From the NCBI GenBank assembly GCA_964058805.1, contig CAXKVV010002144.1, positions 124,001 through 188,000 of the forward strand: a stretch of DNA of 64,000 nucleotides, in the 5' to 3' direction. Under the pieces are notes generated by a model, which made no database searches, had not been told where the DNA came from, and saw nothing but the letters and a program-made list of their open reading frames with translations. The stretch is from Schoenoplectus triqueter (Eukaryota > Streptophyta > Magnoliopsida > Poales > Cyperaceae). Positions within the stretch are counted from its first letter, which is position 1; the number at the start of each line of letters is the position of its first letter. The position numbers were made by a program, and so were the translations under genes. Below, one piece after another: positions 47,081 through 57,402 of this stretch.

Positions 47081-47229
47081 ATCAATTTTCTCCCAATGTT
47101 AATACGCTCTTACAGAGTTGTATGTGAAGCTTCTGTTATGATGACAGCAGATGTGTCATGTCACATGCGCGATATCTAACGACTCATTTAATCACACAAA
47201 ACAGCTGAAATAATCAACTTTTCCTTTCA

Positions 47230-47672
47230 TGGGGTTGACCATCAATTATCTGATATGCACCATCATAGTACAGTTCACATTAATAATGGTGCATCTGCAG
47301 CTGAGGTATGGCATCTTTCCAAAAATTCCGACTAAAATAAGTTCTCGGAATAAGCATCACATTAGAAACCTCAGTTTGCAATTTTCCAATCAGATGTGTT
47401 TTTCTTCCCTCATTGATACCTTCAACAACTCTCACAAGTGCGATGCCATATTCACTACAATCGACAATAATAACAAATGATAAGCAAGTCCTAACATCAA
47501 GTAGACACAATAAAGTCGATAGACAATTAGCTACGATAATATTTGTAATTTGGTAGGAACGATGTAGAAGAATTTTTACCGACAAGCGCATGCCAGTACT
47601 TGAACTAGTAAGGGAAATACTGCAGGAGAGGAGACTCTGATTTGGGAATCTGGTAACATAAATGTAAAACAA
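47230..47672 (-). other. Unidentified open frame (130 codons), possible coding relic
   Basis: The minus-strand frame at 47280-47672 has protein-like composition in its second half (VDCSEYGIALVRVVEGINEG around residues 70-90, then KTHLIGKLQTEV). This faintly recalls the C-terminal part of Ulp1-type cysteine proteases found in some plant transposons, but the catalytic Cys/His context is not convincing. The composition is richer in GC than the flanks. Not assigned. Confidence 0.2.
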
Positions 47673-47679
47673 ATATTCC

Positions 47680-48561
47680 TCATTATCGCTCTTTAATCTT
47701 TTTTTTTTGTACAGTCTTGATCACGGTTATGTGATCACTTTGATGATTTTGGGGCTTTGACCTCTATTTTCTCCTCAAAAAAATGTTGCCTTAAATCAAT
47801 TTTACTGATTTGAATTATGTCCGCTCTCTTTTTTCTTTTAAGTTATGTTAGATTTTGTCACAACTTTACTATTTCACATCAATAAAATTTTTGGACAGCC
47901 CGATAATATTTTTACCATTAGATTCCACGTGTGATGTACATAATTTTAATAACTTAACATGCATCTTATCAAGTTATCATATAGTTCTGAAAACAGAACG
48001 TCACTGTCCTAAAAGCTTTGGCAAGCGTATAGGCTAGTGAAGGTCATCTTTGAAATCGGAAGGTCCACATGCTAAGCAAGCTCCTATTATAGGAATAAAA
48101 TAATTAGTGGAAGGGCCTAAATGTTGGACCCCAACGCTTTCGGTTAACGATAAGATATTACTCTGTCTTCTTGTTATTTTTCGTTTTCTTTGATTTAAGT
48201 TTTAAAAGGCCCGTAACCATAAGCAAGATGGATCTCTTTTTATTGTAACAAGCGCAAATAAGACTTGCAGTTGAGAGTCTGCACAGTCAGTAGTTGCTGA
48301 CATCGTAACAAATGATTGATTTGAAAAATATTCGGCGAATATAATTTAAATATAATTCGAAAATAATTTATTTTTAATTATATAAAAATATATATTTCAT
48401 TTGTATTTTTTCCGCAAAGTATATATTATGAACTCATGAAAATATGTAGATAATAGCTTAATAAGAATATAAAAGGAAAGTCATGCTTATTTTAGTTAAT
48501 TTAATCATTTAACTTATTTTTTGGTTAATAATCACAGTAGATCTGAGTAAAAATAAATAAA
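47680..48561. other. Intergenic stretch, no gene seen
   Basis: No coding region or clear repeat is recognised. Confidence 0.4.
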
Positions 48562-48894
48562 AGGATGGGGATCCTTGACAATGGGTTGTTTTGAAAATAA
48601 ATATAAAAAATTTTAAATTTTTTTACTTGTAGATTGATAGTATTTTAAATTTTAAGCAATTTTATTATTGTTTGATTGTCCATCACAGACTGTTAAATTG
48701 TAACCGTTGTAAATTATATAAAATTTTGATGGTGTTTGATGGACTATCAAACGATAATAAAATTACATAAAATTTAAAACGCTATCAATATACAAATAAG
48801 GAAACATGTCTATATTTTTTTTTCTATTTTTATGAACTTTTTGAATTTAACTAAGAGTCCGTTGTCAAAATAACCTGTCAAGTGATCTCCGCCC
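48562..48894 (+). mobile_element. GACAATGGGTTATTTTGACA MITE, copy B
   Basis: The left end is GGATGGGGATCCTTGACAAT and the right end reversed is GGGCGGAGATCACTTGACAG. The interior carries AGATTGATAGTATTT and GGACTATCAAACGATAATAA as in the other copies. Flanks TAAATAAAA and AAAATAAAA are similar at 8 of 9 positions, but in A/T-rich DNA this is weak support for a 9-bp duplication. Confidence 0.75.
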
Positions 48895-50580
48895 AAAATA
48901 AAATACAATATTTTTTAAAAGAATAATATGAATGACCGTTCGATTGATGAAGGAACACTTTTAACCAATGTAAAAATTTTAAAAGTTATTTTTTTCTCCT
49001 GCCAAAGCAATGAGAGAGAAGAGAGGTGGATTCTTTAGGCACACCATTAGGTAACAAGCTGTATTGGAAAACTCAAACAAAATGTTTTTAAGTGAAATAT
49101 ACGGAAAATAAGTGCATATTATTCGTAAATTCGTGAATTATTCGCTAATGAAACGAATAATTTGCGAATTGACGAATTACGCCATACTATTCGTTGGAGT
49201 GTTAAAAAAGAATTAAATAATTCGCGATATGGTTGCTGATACTGCCGATTCCCAAATCTGAACATCTGTTTTAAAATGGAACAGCTGAGCAGGCAATAAG
49301 ACAAATCATAAGGAATAAAGTAGAAAAATAAGACTCCGTCTATTCAAGAGAGCACTAGTAGCTAATACAAAAGGGAAAATTGAATAATTGGGACTTTAAA
49401 GTTGGTCATTTTGAAAAATAACATTCTAAAAATTCACTTTATAAATTTATCACTCTAAACTTCTTTAGTTTTTAATTTTGCCACTAATGTTATATAAGTG
49501 TATAATTATCAAATTAAAAATTCAATAAATTAAACTAAGACTAAAATACCTCTGAGTCCATCGTATATGATTAAATCCTCCTCCCTATTTCGTTCAGAGA
49601 GTTTTATTTTCGTCATTTTCCCAAAACACAAACCTGTCGAGCCAAAGCCTCCACTGTTTTCTTCCGTTTCCTTCCTCATCCAAGGATCAAACCAAATGTG
49701 AAAACTACCTAACTATGAGATTGGAACTAATTTTTCGATTTTATCCAATTTTCTCATTTATAATTGATTTTTCTGATTTTTGAAGGAATTGGAACATTTC
49801 ATTCATTTTTGGTACCAAATTGAAAATTTCAGTCACTTTAGTACCAAATTGTAACTTTTCACATCAGTTGCACAAATACGGGTACCAAATTTTCTTTTTT
49901 GATGTGCAAAATTTGATATGTTTTTGCCCTGGATCATTTTTCTTTGGAATATTAATAATACTTCAAATCAGCATTGTGCTATCCATGCTGGTGTTTGAAT
50001 TCTATTTCTGTTGTATTATTTTTCTTAGCAAAGTTTCAAGCAACCTGATCCGACCTCAACTACATAAAAGCAATATGTTTTTATTTGTGCCAATACTGCT
50101 AACTAGCTACACCAGTATGTTTTTATTTGTGCAAAATTAGAAATTTCATTGTATTATATATTGAATTTCATTGTACACTCTAGCGCATAAGAAAAAGGAT
50201 TAAAGGAGGTACACTCCAGTTTATAAAATGCATAAAGAGAAACCTATTTCTAAACTGACAAAATAAGATGCATATTATGCACATAATTCAAAATAAAATA
50301 CTGGATTGTTGTCAAATTCCAAAATAATCCACTCCAACGCTTAATCTAAAATAAGATACATACTGAATTGTTGTCATAATCCAAAATAAGATACAATTCC
50401 AACTAGCAAAACAATACACATATACCACTCCAATGCATAATCCAATTCCAGGTTTTAATATGATTTGAATTATTAATTATTACACATTAGAACCAATGCC
50501 AGGCTTTAATATGATTAGTGGTATCATCATGCACTGTTTGAGTAGCTAGGAGAAAAAAAATAGAACTGCTATTATTAGAA

Positions 50581-50961
50581 GAGAAGAGATTCAATTACCA
50601 TCATTTTGGTGTCACATCGGTGCCATTAAAATTAAATATCAAATAACTATTATTTAAATTCTTAAATAACAAAATTAATTGAAGGAATATTTTTTAAATA
50701 TCATCTTATATATGTACACAAAAAATTATATCATTTCGATATTATTTATATAAGCCTCAAGCGTTAATAAAATCAACGGATCAAATTTTACAATTTAGAC
50801 ACATTACTTAATGGCTATTCAAATGAAGTTAAAATTTTATGATTTTTCATATACATACAATTGAGATGATATATAATACATCTAACGGTTCATATTTTTA
50901 AATTTAAACATAAATAAATAGACACTATGGGCACCAAAAAATGGTAATTAGATCCCTTCTC
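50581..50961. mobile_element. MULE-type MITE, 381 bp, nested, 9-bp target duplication
   Basis: The ends are GAGAAGAGATTCAATTACC and, reversed, GAGAAGGGATCTAATTACC, continuing to TTTTGGTG on both sides. The flanking duplication TTATTAGAA (50572-50580 and 50962-50970) is perfect. It lies inside the larger MULE, so it inserted later. No coding capacity. Confidence 0.92.
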
Positions 50962-51218
50962 TTATTAGAATGGCTGAGTACTAACTGATTTGTGCTGACT
51001 AGCATGTATCAGTATTAATCGATAATAACAGTAAGGATTCGTAGCAGTAAGGAGAAAACGATGGATTAGACTGGAGGTGCGGCGGAGATGCGACTGAAGA
51101 GGAGGCGGCGGACTGAAGGAGCCAACTCTAATTGAGGCGATGGAAGAGGAGGCGGCAGAAGACGAGAACTAAACAATTTGGACTAGCTAGGTCAAATAGG
51201 TAGGAAAGGTATCAGAAC

Positions 51219-51523
51219 TAGAGGTGGCAATCGGGCGGGTCGGGTCGGGTTCGGGTTCGGGTTCGGGTCGGGCGGGTCGGGTCAGTTTGACTTTCTGGAA
51301 GAAATCAGGTCGGGTCGGGTCAGGGTCGGGTCAATTTATATGTTGTGTTTTTTCAGATCGTTGATAGATTTCGATTGGATTGAAGGCCATTTGATCTCGG
51401 GTCGGGTCGGGTCAGGTCGGGTTCGGGTCGGATCGGGTCTGTTTGACTTTCTTAAAAAATCAGGTCGGGTCGGGTTCGGGTCCGGACGGGTTTGTCGGGT
51501 CGGGTCGGGTTCTGCCACCTCTA
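51219..51523. mobile_element. hAT-type MITE, 305 bp, TAGAGGTGG ends, 8-bp target duplication
   Basis: It begins TAGAGGTGGCAATCGGG and ends, reversed, TAGAGGTGGCAGAACCC. The flanking duplication ATCAGAAC (51211-51218 and 51524-51531) is perfect. Subterminal GGGTCGGGT repeats are dense, with two AGTTTGACTTTCT/TGTTTGACTTTCTT blocks. It is nested in the MULE and is the reference copy for the relatives at 1293, 21313 and 59649. Confidence 0.95.
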
Positions 51524-51925
51524 ATCAGAACTTCATTGTTCAAATAAGGAGAGGCAATTAAGGAAATACAAAATTATTTTTTATTTATATGTATTTTCTA
51601 AATAAAAATATATATTAGATAAGTTGTAATGACAAAATTAAAGACTAATGAAGTTTAGAGTGGTAAATTTTTAAAGTGAATTTTTTGAGTGGCATTTTTT
51701 AAAATGGCCAACTTTAAAGTGGCAATTATCTAATTTTTCCAATACAAAATCGTGGTGCTCCAACAATTACACGTCGTGAACGGGTTATTCACAGCATTTT
51801 TTTCCTGATCATTATGATTTCTTTTATCCTAATTAGCAAAAAAAAAAAGCAAAAGAGGAAAAGAAAATATATGTGCAAAGAAAATTGAGCTCAATGGCGC
51901 AATTGATCTCCGGAAAATCTAAAAT

Positions 51926-52807
51926 CTATGATCCATATTCAGTGCGGCAGGCAAATGGCAATACGCTCTTCTTCCCCTCCATCACCTTGGCTGGGCTTCC
52001 TACAGCTGTCGCACCATCTGGCACTGATTTGACCACCACCGCACCAGCCCCAATCTTTGCCCCGTTACCAATTCTCACGTTACCAAGCACATTTGCACCT
52101 GCTCCAATCAATACCCCATCTCCTATTTTGGGGTGACGGTCTCCGGCTTCTTTCCCTGTGCCACCCAATGTAACCCCGTGTAAAATTGACACGTCATTAC
52201 CAATCACAGCTGTCTCGCCTATTACCACGCCTGTCGCATGGTCCAACAAAATTCCCTTCCCAATTCTTGCTCCTGGATGAATATCCACAGCAAATACCTC
52301 TGAAGATCGGCTCTGCAATAGAAGAGCTGCAGCATGGCGGCCTTCCCGGGCCCATAGTCGATGTGCGACACGGTAGACTTGTAAGGCCAGAAAACCTTTG
52401 TAGTAGAGAAAACAGTGGACCATCTTTTCACATGCTGGGTCACGGTCACGCACTGCACAGAGGTCTGCACGGACCGCGCACCCGAGTTCCGGGTCAGCTA
52501 TTAATGCATCATGAAGGATGTGGTCGAGGGTGTCCTGGGGGATGATGTTGGGGATGGATAGCTTTGAAGCGAGGTGTGCAGCAAGTGCTGATTCAAGGGA
52601 GGGGCGCGACAGGATTAGATGGAAGTAGTAGCTGTGGAGGATCGGTTCATTCATTATGTCTGATTGCGCCTCTTCTCGGATTTGAGTCCATGTTTCATCT
52701 ATTGGCGCAGTGGTTTTCGTGGGCAAGGAACAGAACTCAAAGAAGGGGTTTGAGATGTGCTTGAGTGACATATTTTCACGGCATTTCTGAACACTACAGG
52801 CAGCCAT
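51926..52807 (-). CDS. SAT: Serine acetyltransferase (plant CysE homologue), intronless
   Basis: A protein of 293 residues that makes O-acetylserine from serine and acetyl-CoA, the committed step of cysteine synthesis. Residues about 37-145 are the helical SATase N-terminal domain (ETWTQIREEAQSD, YYFHLILSRPSLESALA, ADLCAVRDRDPAC, YKGFLALQVYRVAHRLW). Residues 173-275 are the left-handed beta-helix of hexapeptide repeats. VDIHPG (Asp175) and LLDHATG (His190) carry the catalytic Asp and His known from bacterial CysE, and VSILHGVTLGGTGK is intact. The short N-terminus before the first domain gives no clear plastid transit peptide, so cytosol is the simplest guess. A single exon fits plant class 1/2 SATs. 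Odd: only about 23 residues follow the helix and they end TEYGS, without the Ile-terminated tail (SDYxI type) that docks into O-acetylserine (thiol)lyase. The start ATG at 52807 follows CTTCACC, a good context. Confidence 0.93.
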   Translation of the reverse strand: MAACSVQKCRENMSLKHISNPFFEFCSLPTKTTAPIDETWTQIREEAQSDIMNEPILHSYYFHLILSRPSLESALAAHLASKLSIPNIIPQDTLDHILHDALIADPELGCAVRADLCAVRDRDPACEKMVHCFLYYKGFLALQVYRVAHRLWAREGRHAAALLLQSRSSEVFAVDIHPGARIGKGILLDHATGVVIGETAVIGNDVSILHGVTLGGTGKEAGDRHPKIGDGVLIGAGANVLGNVRIGNGAKIGAGAVVVKSVPDGATAVGSPAKVMEGKKSVLPFACRTEYGS

Positions 52808-52890
52808 GGTGAAGAGAGACGGGGAGAGTGACGATTGGATTTGTGCTTTGAGACTAATAACATGCCAGATATATATATGTGTTTCAATGG
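52808..52890 (-). promoter_or_regulatory. 5' leader and TATA candidate of the serine acetyltransferase gene
   Basis: On the minus strand an ATATATATAT run (about 52869-52878) lies 62-71 bp before the ATG and could serve as the TATA region, followed by a CT-rich leader (CACTCTCCCCGTCTCTCTTC). The transcription start is inferred, not seen. Confidence 0.4.
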
Positions 52891-53114
52891 GAAAGGGGGA
52901 GAACTGTAAACGGCAAGTACTGGGAAGATGGAAGATTCAGAGAAAGTTGTGCGACTTCTATTGCACTGATTATTCCATTAAAAAAAAAAGAAAGAAAAAT
53001 CACCAAGAAACTGAAAATTTTACTGGTGTTTTTACAGGACACCTAATCGCGCCTCTATTGGTTAGTTACATATCGGCGTCAAGAAAGAATTGTCTAACAA
53101 GTTCATGATACTAG

Positions 53115-53460
53115 CCAGGATCACTTAATAATGGATTATTTTGATAATTTTGAGAATAAACTTTTAAATAAATATAAAAAATTATAAAATTATAAATGTC
53201 CTTTTACCTATAGATTGATAGTGTTTTAAATTTCATATAATTTCATTATATATTCCATCAAAAGATCATTAAATTAGAACCGCAAATTATATACAATTTT
53301 GATAGTCTTTGATAAATAATCAAATAATAATAAAATTTCAAACACTATTAATTTGTAAGTAAAATATATATCTATAAACTTTTTATTTTTAAATTTGTAT
53401 ATCTATTTAGAAGTTGATTGTTAAAATTGTTAAAATGTCCTATTGTCAGAAATCCCTCCC
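53115..53460 (+). mobile_element. GACAATGGGTTATTTTGACA MITE, copy C, diverged
   Basis: The left end is CAGGATCACTTAATAATGGA and the right end reversed GGGAGGGATTTCTGACAATA. It keeps ATAGATTGATAGTGTTT and the inverted ACTATTAATTTGTAAG core. It is more diverged than copies A and E. It lies about 300 bp upstream of the SAT start codon. Confidence 0.7.
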
Positions 53461-54190
53461 CAACACTATAATATTAATTAATGTTAAACCGAAAGGTAAC
53501 ACTTATACCTTTAAATTAGAAAATCGATTTCTTTTTTTCATGGAATCATGGAGCTTTATAAGAGAAGATAAACACCGACTATTTTCCCCAAATATTACAT
53601 AGCTGAAAACTTGTATAAAATAAGTTATGCAGTAATGTACGCAAGGAAAAGAGACATATATCTAAAATAACCCAAATTATTAAAGAATCATATTAATTTC
53701 CTAGACTTGATTGTATGAAGCGCAAAATATATGATTTCACCTGCAAGATGCCTCCCCCAAAAAAGAAATGCCTCCTCTCTAGCTATGGCGTCAGATCTGT
53801 AGAACAGAAATTTAAGCTGCTATACTATACCTTGAAAATTAATGACACAAAATATTCTTTTCAGTGAGGTGTATACTTGAAAAAGTATATATTTAATTAT
53901 TAGTTGTTGTAAAATTTAAAAGAAATTATTCAGATTACAAAAATCCTTATCCATTATATGAATGAAGACGACCAAATGTTCTCATTGTTATTTAAGATGT
54001 GAACCACTGATGAGAATACGACTAATGGCTTTTCATTTTTATTTTGTAGTCAGTTATGATAAACTGCTATTATCATACCTTGAAATTATTAAAAGGATAT
54101 TAGTACTCTAGATAATCAAAACGTCAGTAGAGACAATTTCTTTCTGAATAGATCAGTTTCAGAAGAGACTTCTAGTAGGGTAATGTATAT
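53461..54190. other. Intergenic stretch, no gene seen
   Basis: No coding region is recognised. Confidence 0.4.
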
Positions 54191-54402
54191 GGGGAGGGAT
54201 TTGTGATAATGGATTATTTTGACAATGAATTTTAAATAAATATAATAAATATTAAACATAAAAAATTATAAATATATATTTTTTTACTTATAGATTGATA
54301 GTGTTTTATATTTAATATAAATTTATTATCATTTAATAGTTTATCAAATACATAAAAATTTTATGTAATTTACAACCGTTCCAATTTAATTGTCATGTAG
54401 AA
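54191..54402 (+). mobile_element. GACAATGGGTTATTTTGACA MITE, copy D, left half only
   Basis: It begins GGGGAGGGATTTGTGATAAT and runs through ATAGATTGATAGTGTTTTAT and TTTATTATCATTTAATAG to the centre of the family (ACAACCGTTCCAATTTAA), then stops. It is a truncated copy. Confidence 0.7.
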
Positions 54403-54712
54403 TTAGCACTTTTCCATAAAAAAAAAAAGTGCTAATTAAACTCTAATGTTTGTGCCATTCACTTTGCATTAAATGTGTGTACTTCGTTTTGTTCTTTCTA
54501 ATTGATGGTATATATAGAGAGAGTAAAAATATCATGAGTTTAACTCAAAAAGTACATTAAATCATCTCAAAATTTTAATTTATCATGCTCATTAAATTCT
54601 TTATATAAAAATCTTATGGAATACAAAAATTTAGAGTGTTTTTAGTTTTTTAATTCACCATTTTTAATTTTTTAAAATGATGTTCAAGTATTGAATATAT
54701 TATTATTATTTT

Positions 54713-54730
<18 letters not shown>

Positions 54731-54745
<15 letters not shown>

Positions 54746-55130
54746 TTGGGCTATGGTGCTATGTATAGCATGGATCATTTTCGTATTATGAATTGATTAT
54801 TCGTTATCACAATGTAAATGATCGATCTAACTATAAAAAATAATTTTCATATGAATATCTAAATGTAGTTAAAATTTTATATTTTTAAAATAGTTAGAAA
54901 ATTGCTTTTTTGAATGGCGCGTAATAACTAAATCAAGTAATTTTCTAACTATCTTATAAAATGGTAAAATATTCTAAAAAAATATATAAAATTTAATCTA
55001 CATTGAGATATTCATATGAAAATTATTTTGTACAGTTGGATTGGTCATTTGAACTTTAAAAATAAAAAAAAAATTTATAGTACAGAGGTGATCTGTGCTA
55101 TGCATAATACTATATCCCAACTCTCTCTCT
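54731..55130. mobile_element. Foldback MITE inserted in a TA microsatellite
   Basis: The left end (GAGA)n GTTGGGCTATGGTGCTATG and the reversed right end (GAGA)n GTTGGGATATAGTATTATG are inverted, with GTATAGCATGGATCA answered by GCATAGCACAGATCA further in. The arms continue through TTTTCATATGAATATCTAAA on the left and ATATTCATATGAAAATTATT on the right. The flanks are TATATATATA on both sides, so a duplication cannot be told from the microsatellite. Confidence 0.8.
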
Positions 55131-56392
55131 ATATATATATATGTGTGTGTGTTATGTGATTATAAAATAAAAAATTATGAAATTTGTATATTTATCTTTA
55201 CTTACTAAAGTTTTTAGAAAACTTACCATAATTTAAAATTTCAAATACCTTTATGAGATATAAATTTTGTGAATTATAAATACCCCGTATGCTAAATATA
55301 CATATTTTCAAAATGCATTTAAGGGTACAAAATATGGGCGGTAAGAATAATTCCTCAATAAAATAACTGTTATTTGAGAAATGCACGGCGTAGGCAACAT
55401 GAGACCCATTAAGAAATGGTAACAGAAATACCAGCAAGGAGAAATGCGTGACGATCGGGGTGACGCTCCCCAGGTAATTACCGCACATGGATCATTTGGA
55501 TCTCCAAAAGAAGTTTGACTCAGGTCTTAGTCAGGCCGAAGTAGGCGTGTGCGGTAAATTTGATTCAAACGAATTAATTATATATATATATATATATTTA
55601 ATTTATCAAATTATGGATTGAATTAAAATTTTAAAAATATCAACCGAAAAAATTGAAAACCCAATAAACCAAAAAAAAAATCAATTTATTCAGTTAAATT
55701 GAAATTATATTATTAAAGAAGAATAAAAATATCAAAAGTTATAAAAATTAATATAATAAATAAATAGTTTAAAAAATAAAAGATATAACTAAATAAAATT
55801 TATAGAAAATAAATATAATTGGATTATCTTTGATATAATTTTAATTTATATCAAGTAAAATAAAATTATTTGATAAATTTTGAACTATTCTATCTGATTT
55901 AGAAAAATCAAAACTGAATCAAAAAATAAAAATTGAATTAATTAAAATTTTCGACCGAACTAAAAATTTTAAACTAAAAAAAAAAATAAATAATCCAAAA
56001 TTTAACGGTATGATTCAAAACCAATCTTCCTGCTACCATTTATCATTCTAAATATTAATGCGAGGCTCAAAAAACAGGGGCTGAGTTCACTGATGACACC
56101 TGGGCGGCTAGGTGGCTTGAGGCTTATCCGCTGCAATTCACGCTCCATATAACGCGGTCCTGTCTTTTATAGTGTTGCCGTCTGATCTAAATAGACGGGC
56201 TAAATTGATCATTTCTAGTTTCAGGGCAATAGTAAATATTTACTGGTAGAATCAAACATCAATTATTTACTCACATAATCAAACGTCTTTATCTTTATTA
56301 TAGTAAGTATTATTTTCAGATAGATTTTTAGCAGATTCGCAATACTGTGGTAACATTATATAGTGTCAAGTTACTTTGAGCCAATATTATTT
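55131..56392. other. AT-rich stretch with a possible degenerate hAT MITE
   Basis: No gene is recognised. At about 55540-56025, words such as GCGGTAAATTTGATTCAAAC on the left and TAACGGTATGATTCAAAACC on the right, with AACCGAAAAAATTGAAAA inside, resemble an old non-autonomous element, but the ends are not clear. A TA run lies at 55578-55597. Confidence 0.35.
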
Positions 56393-56781
56393 GAGAAGGG
56401 ATCAGTTGACAATGGGTTATTTTAATAATTTTGACAATAAACCTTTAAATAAATATATCAAAAATCTTAAAAATAGAAAAAGTTTATAGATGTGTTTTTC
56501 TACTTATGGATTGATGGTCATTTAAATTTCATGTAATTTCATTATCGTTTGATAGTCCATCAAAGACCATCAAATTTTCATATAATTTATAACGATTTCA
56601 ATTCCACGGTCTTTGATGCACTATCAAACGATAATGAAATTGTATAAAATTTGAATGAGTGTCAATTTATAGGTAGAAAAATACATCTATAAACTTTTTT
56701 CTATTTTTTATTTTTTTTTAATTTTATTTAGAGGTCCATTGTCAAGATTGTCAAAATAACCCATTGTTAACCGGTCCCCTC
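56393..56781 (+). mobile_element. GACAATGGGTTATTTTGACA MITE, copy E, most complete
   Basis: The left end is GAGAAGGGATCAGTTGACAA and the reversed right end GAGGGGACCGGTTAACAATG, both followed by TGGGTTATTTT(A/G)A. Inside, TTTCATTATCGTTTGATAGT on the left is mirrored by GCACTATCAAACGATAATGA. The element is almost entirely self-complementary. The GAGAAGGGATC start is the same as that of the 50581 MITE with a 9-bp duplication, suggesting MULE-type mobilisation. Confidence 0.82.
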
Positions 56782-56965
56782 TTTATTTATAATGCCAGCA
56801 AATTACCAATAAAAATGGATCTGTATCGTTTGTTACGCATCATGAGATCAGCACGCACTCAGACCTTTGGATTCACAGGGGTTATTGTGAGATGAATGAT
56901 GCACAGATCTCCACATGATCAAACGGTCTTTAAGTCGCGCTGCACGGTGCAGTGCGGTAGACGAT

Positions 56966-57402
56966 CAGGGGTGGACCCAGTAACAGCCAAGGGGTTATTG
57001 ACCCCACTAGATTTTCAAAAGTAATATTTTTAAGCTAATATTTTTAATCTGACCACATCTTAATTTAATTTTTCACCCCATCTGAATTGTCTGATTATTT
57101 TGATTGAGAAAAAAATTTTAATATTACAAATAATGAAGTAATTATGTAAATGTTCTAAAATTTTAAGTTCTGTGGAGGAAATTTTTCATAATTAACATGA
57201 TTATCTATTATTATTGTGAGTTTTATTTTTATTATTTTTAATATATAAAAAGATATTATTTTGATAATTTTTATTAGATAAAAATATATGTTGAATTATT
57301 ATTTTTTTTTATTTAGTATCCATTAAATTAATGAATTTAAACATGATAAATTATTATAATCCATTAATTAACTCCGTCTAATCGAAATGCTGCATCCGTC
57401 AC
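56966..57402 (+). mobile_element. CAGGGGCGGA-ended MITE, copy 3
   Basis: It begins CAGGGGTGGACCCAG and ends near CATCCGTCACC. The interior matches copies 1 and 2, with ACTAGATTTTCAAAA, TTGTCTGATTATTTTGATTG and AATAATGAAGTAATTATG. No clean target duplication was found, so the right boundary is approximate. Confidence 0.65.

Larger units (their letters stand above)
49373..51740. mobile_element. Mutator-like element (MULE), 2368 bp, with 9-bp target duplication
   Basis: The ends are long inverted repeats of about 110 bp. The left begins GGGAAAATTGAATAATTGGG and the right, reversed, GGAAAAATTAGATAATTGCC; both continue with ACTTTAAAGTTGG(T/C)CATTTT and ACTCTAAACTTC. It is flanked by the perfect 9-bp duplication AATACAAAA (49364-49372 and 51741-51749), diagnostic of Mutator-type insertion. 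No transposase is present. Two smaller elements have inserted inside (50581-50961 and 51219-51523). A GC-rich patch at 51060-51170, reading minus-strand as a CCGCCTCCTCTTC-rich leader, could be a captured 5' UTR or exon. Confidence 0.92.

Noticed and set aside
52186..52545. Plus-strand frames over the serine acetyltransferase gene (also 51873-52136)
   Set aside because: They are antisense shadows of a well-supported minus-strand gene.
55540..56025. Full hAT MITE with GCGGTAAATTTGATTC ends
   Set aside because: End similarity is weak and no target duplication is visible, so it is left as a note in the intergenic entry.
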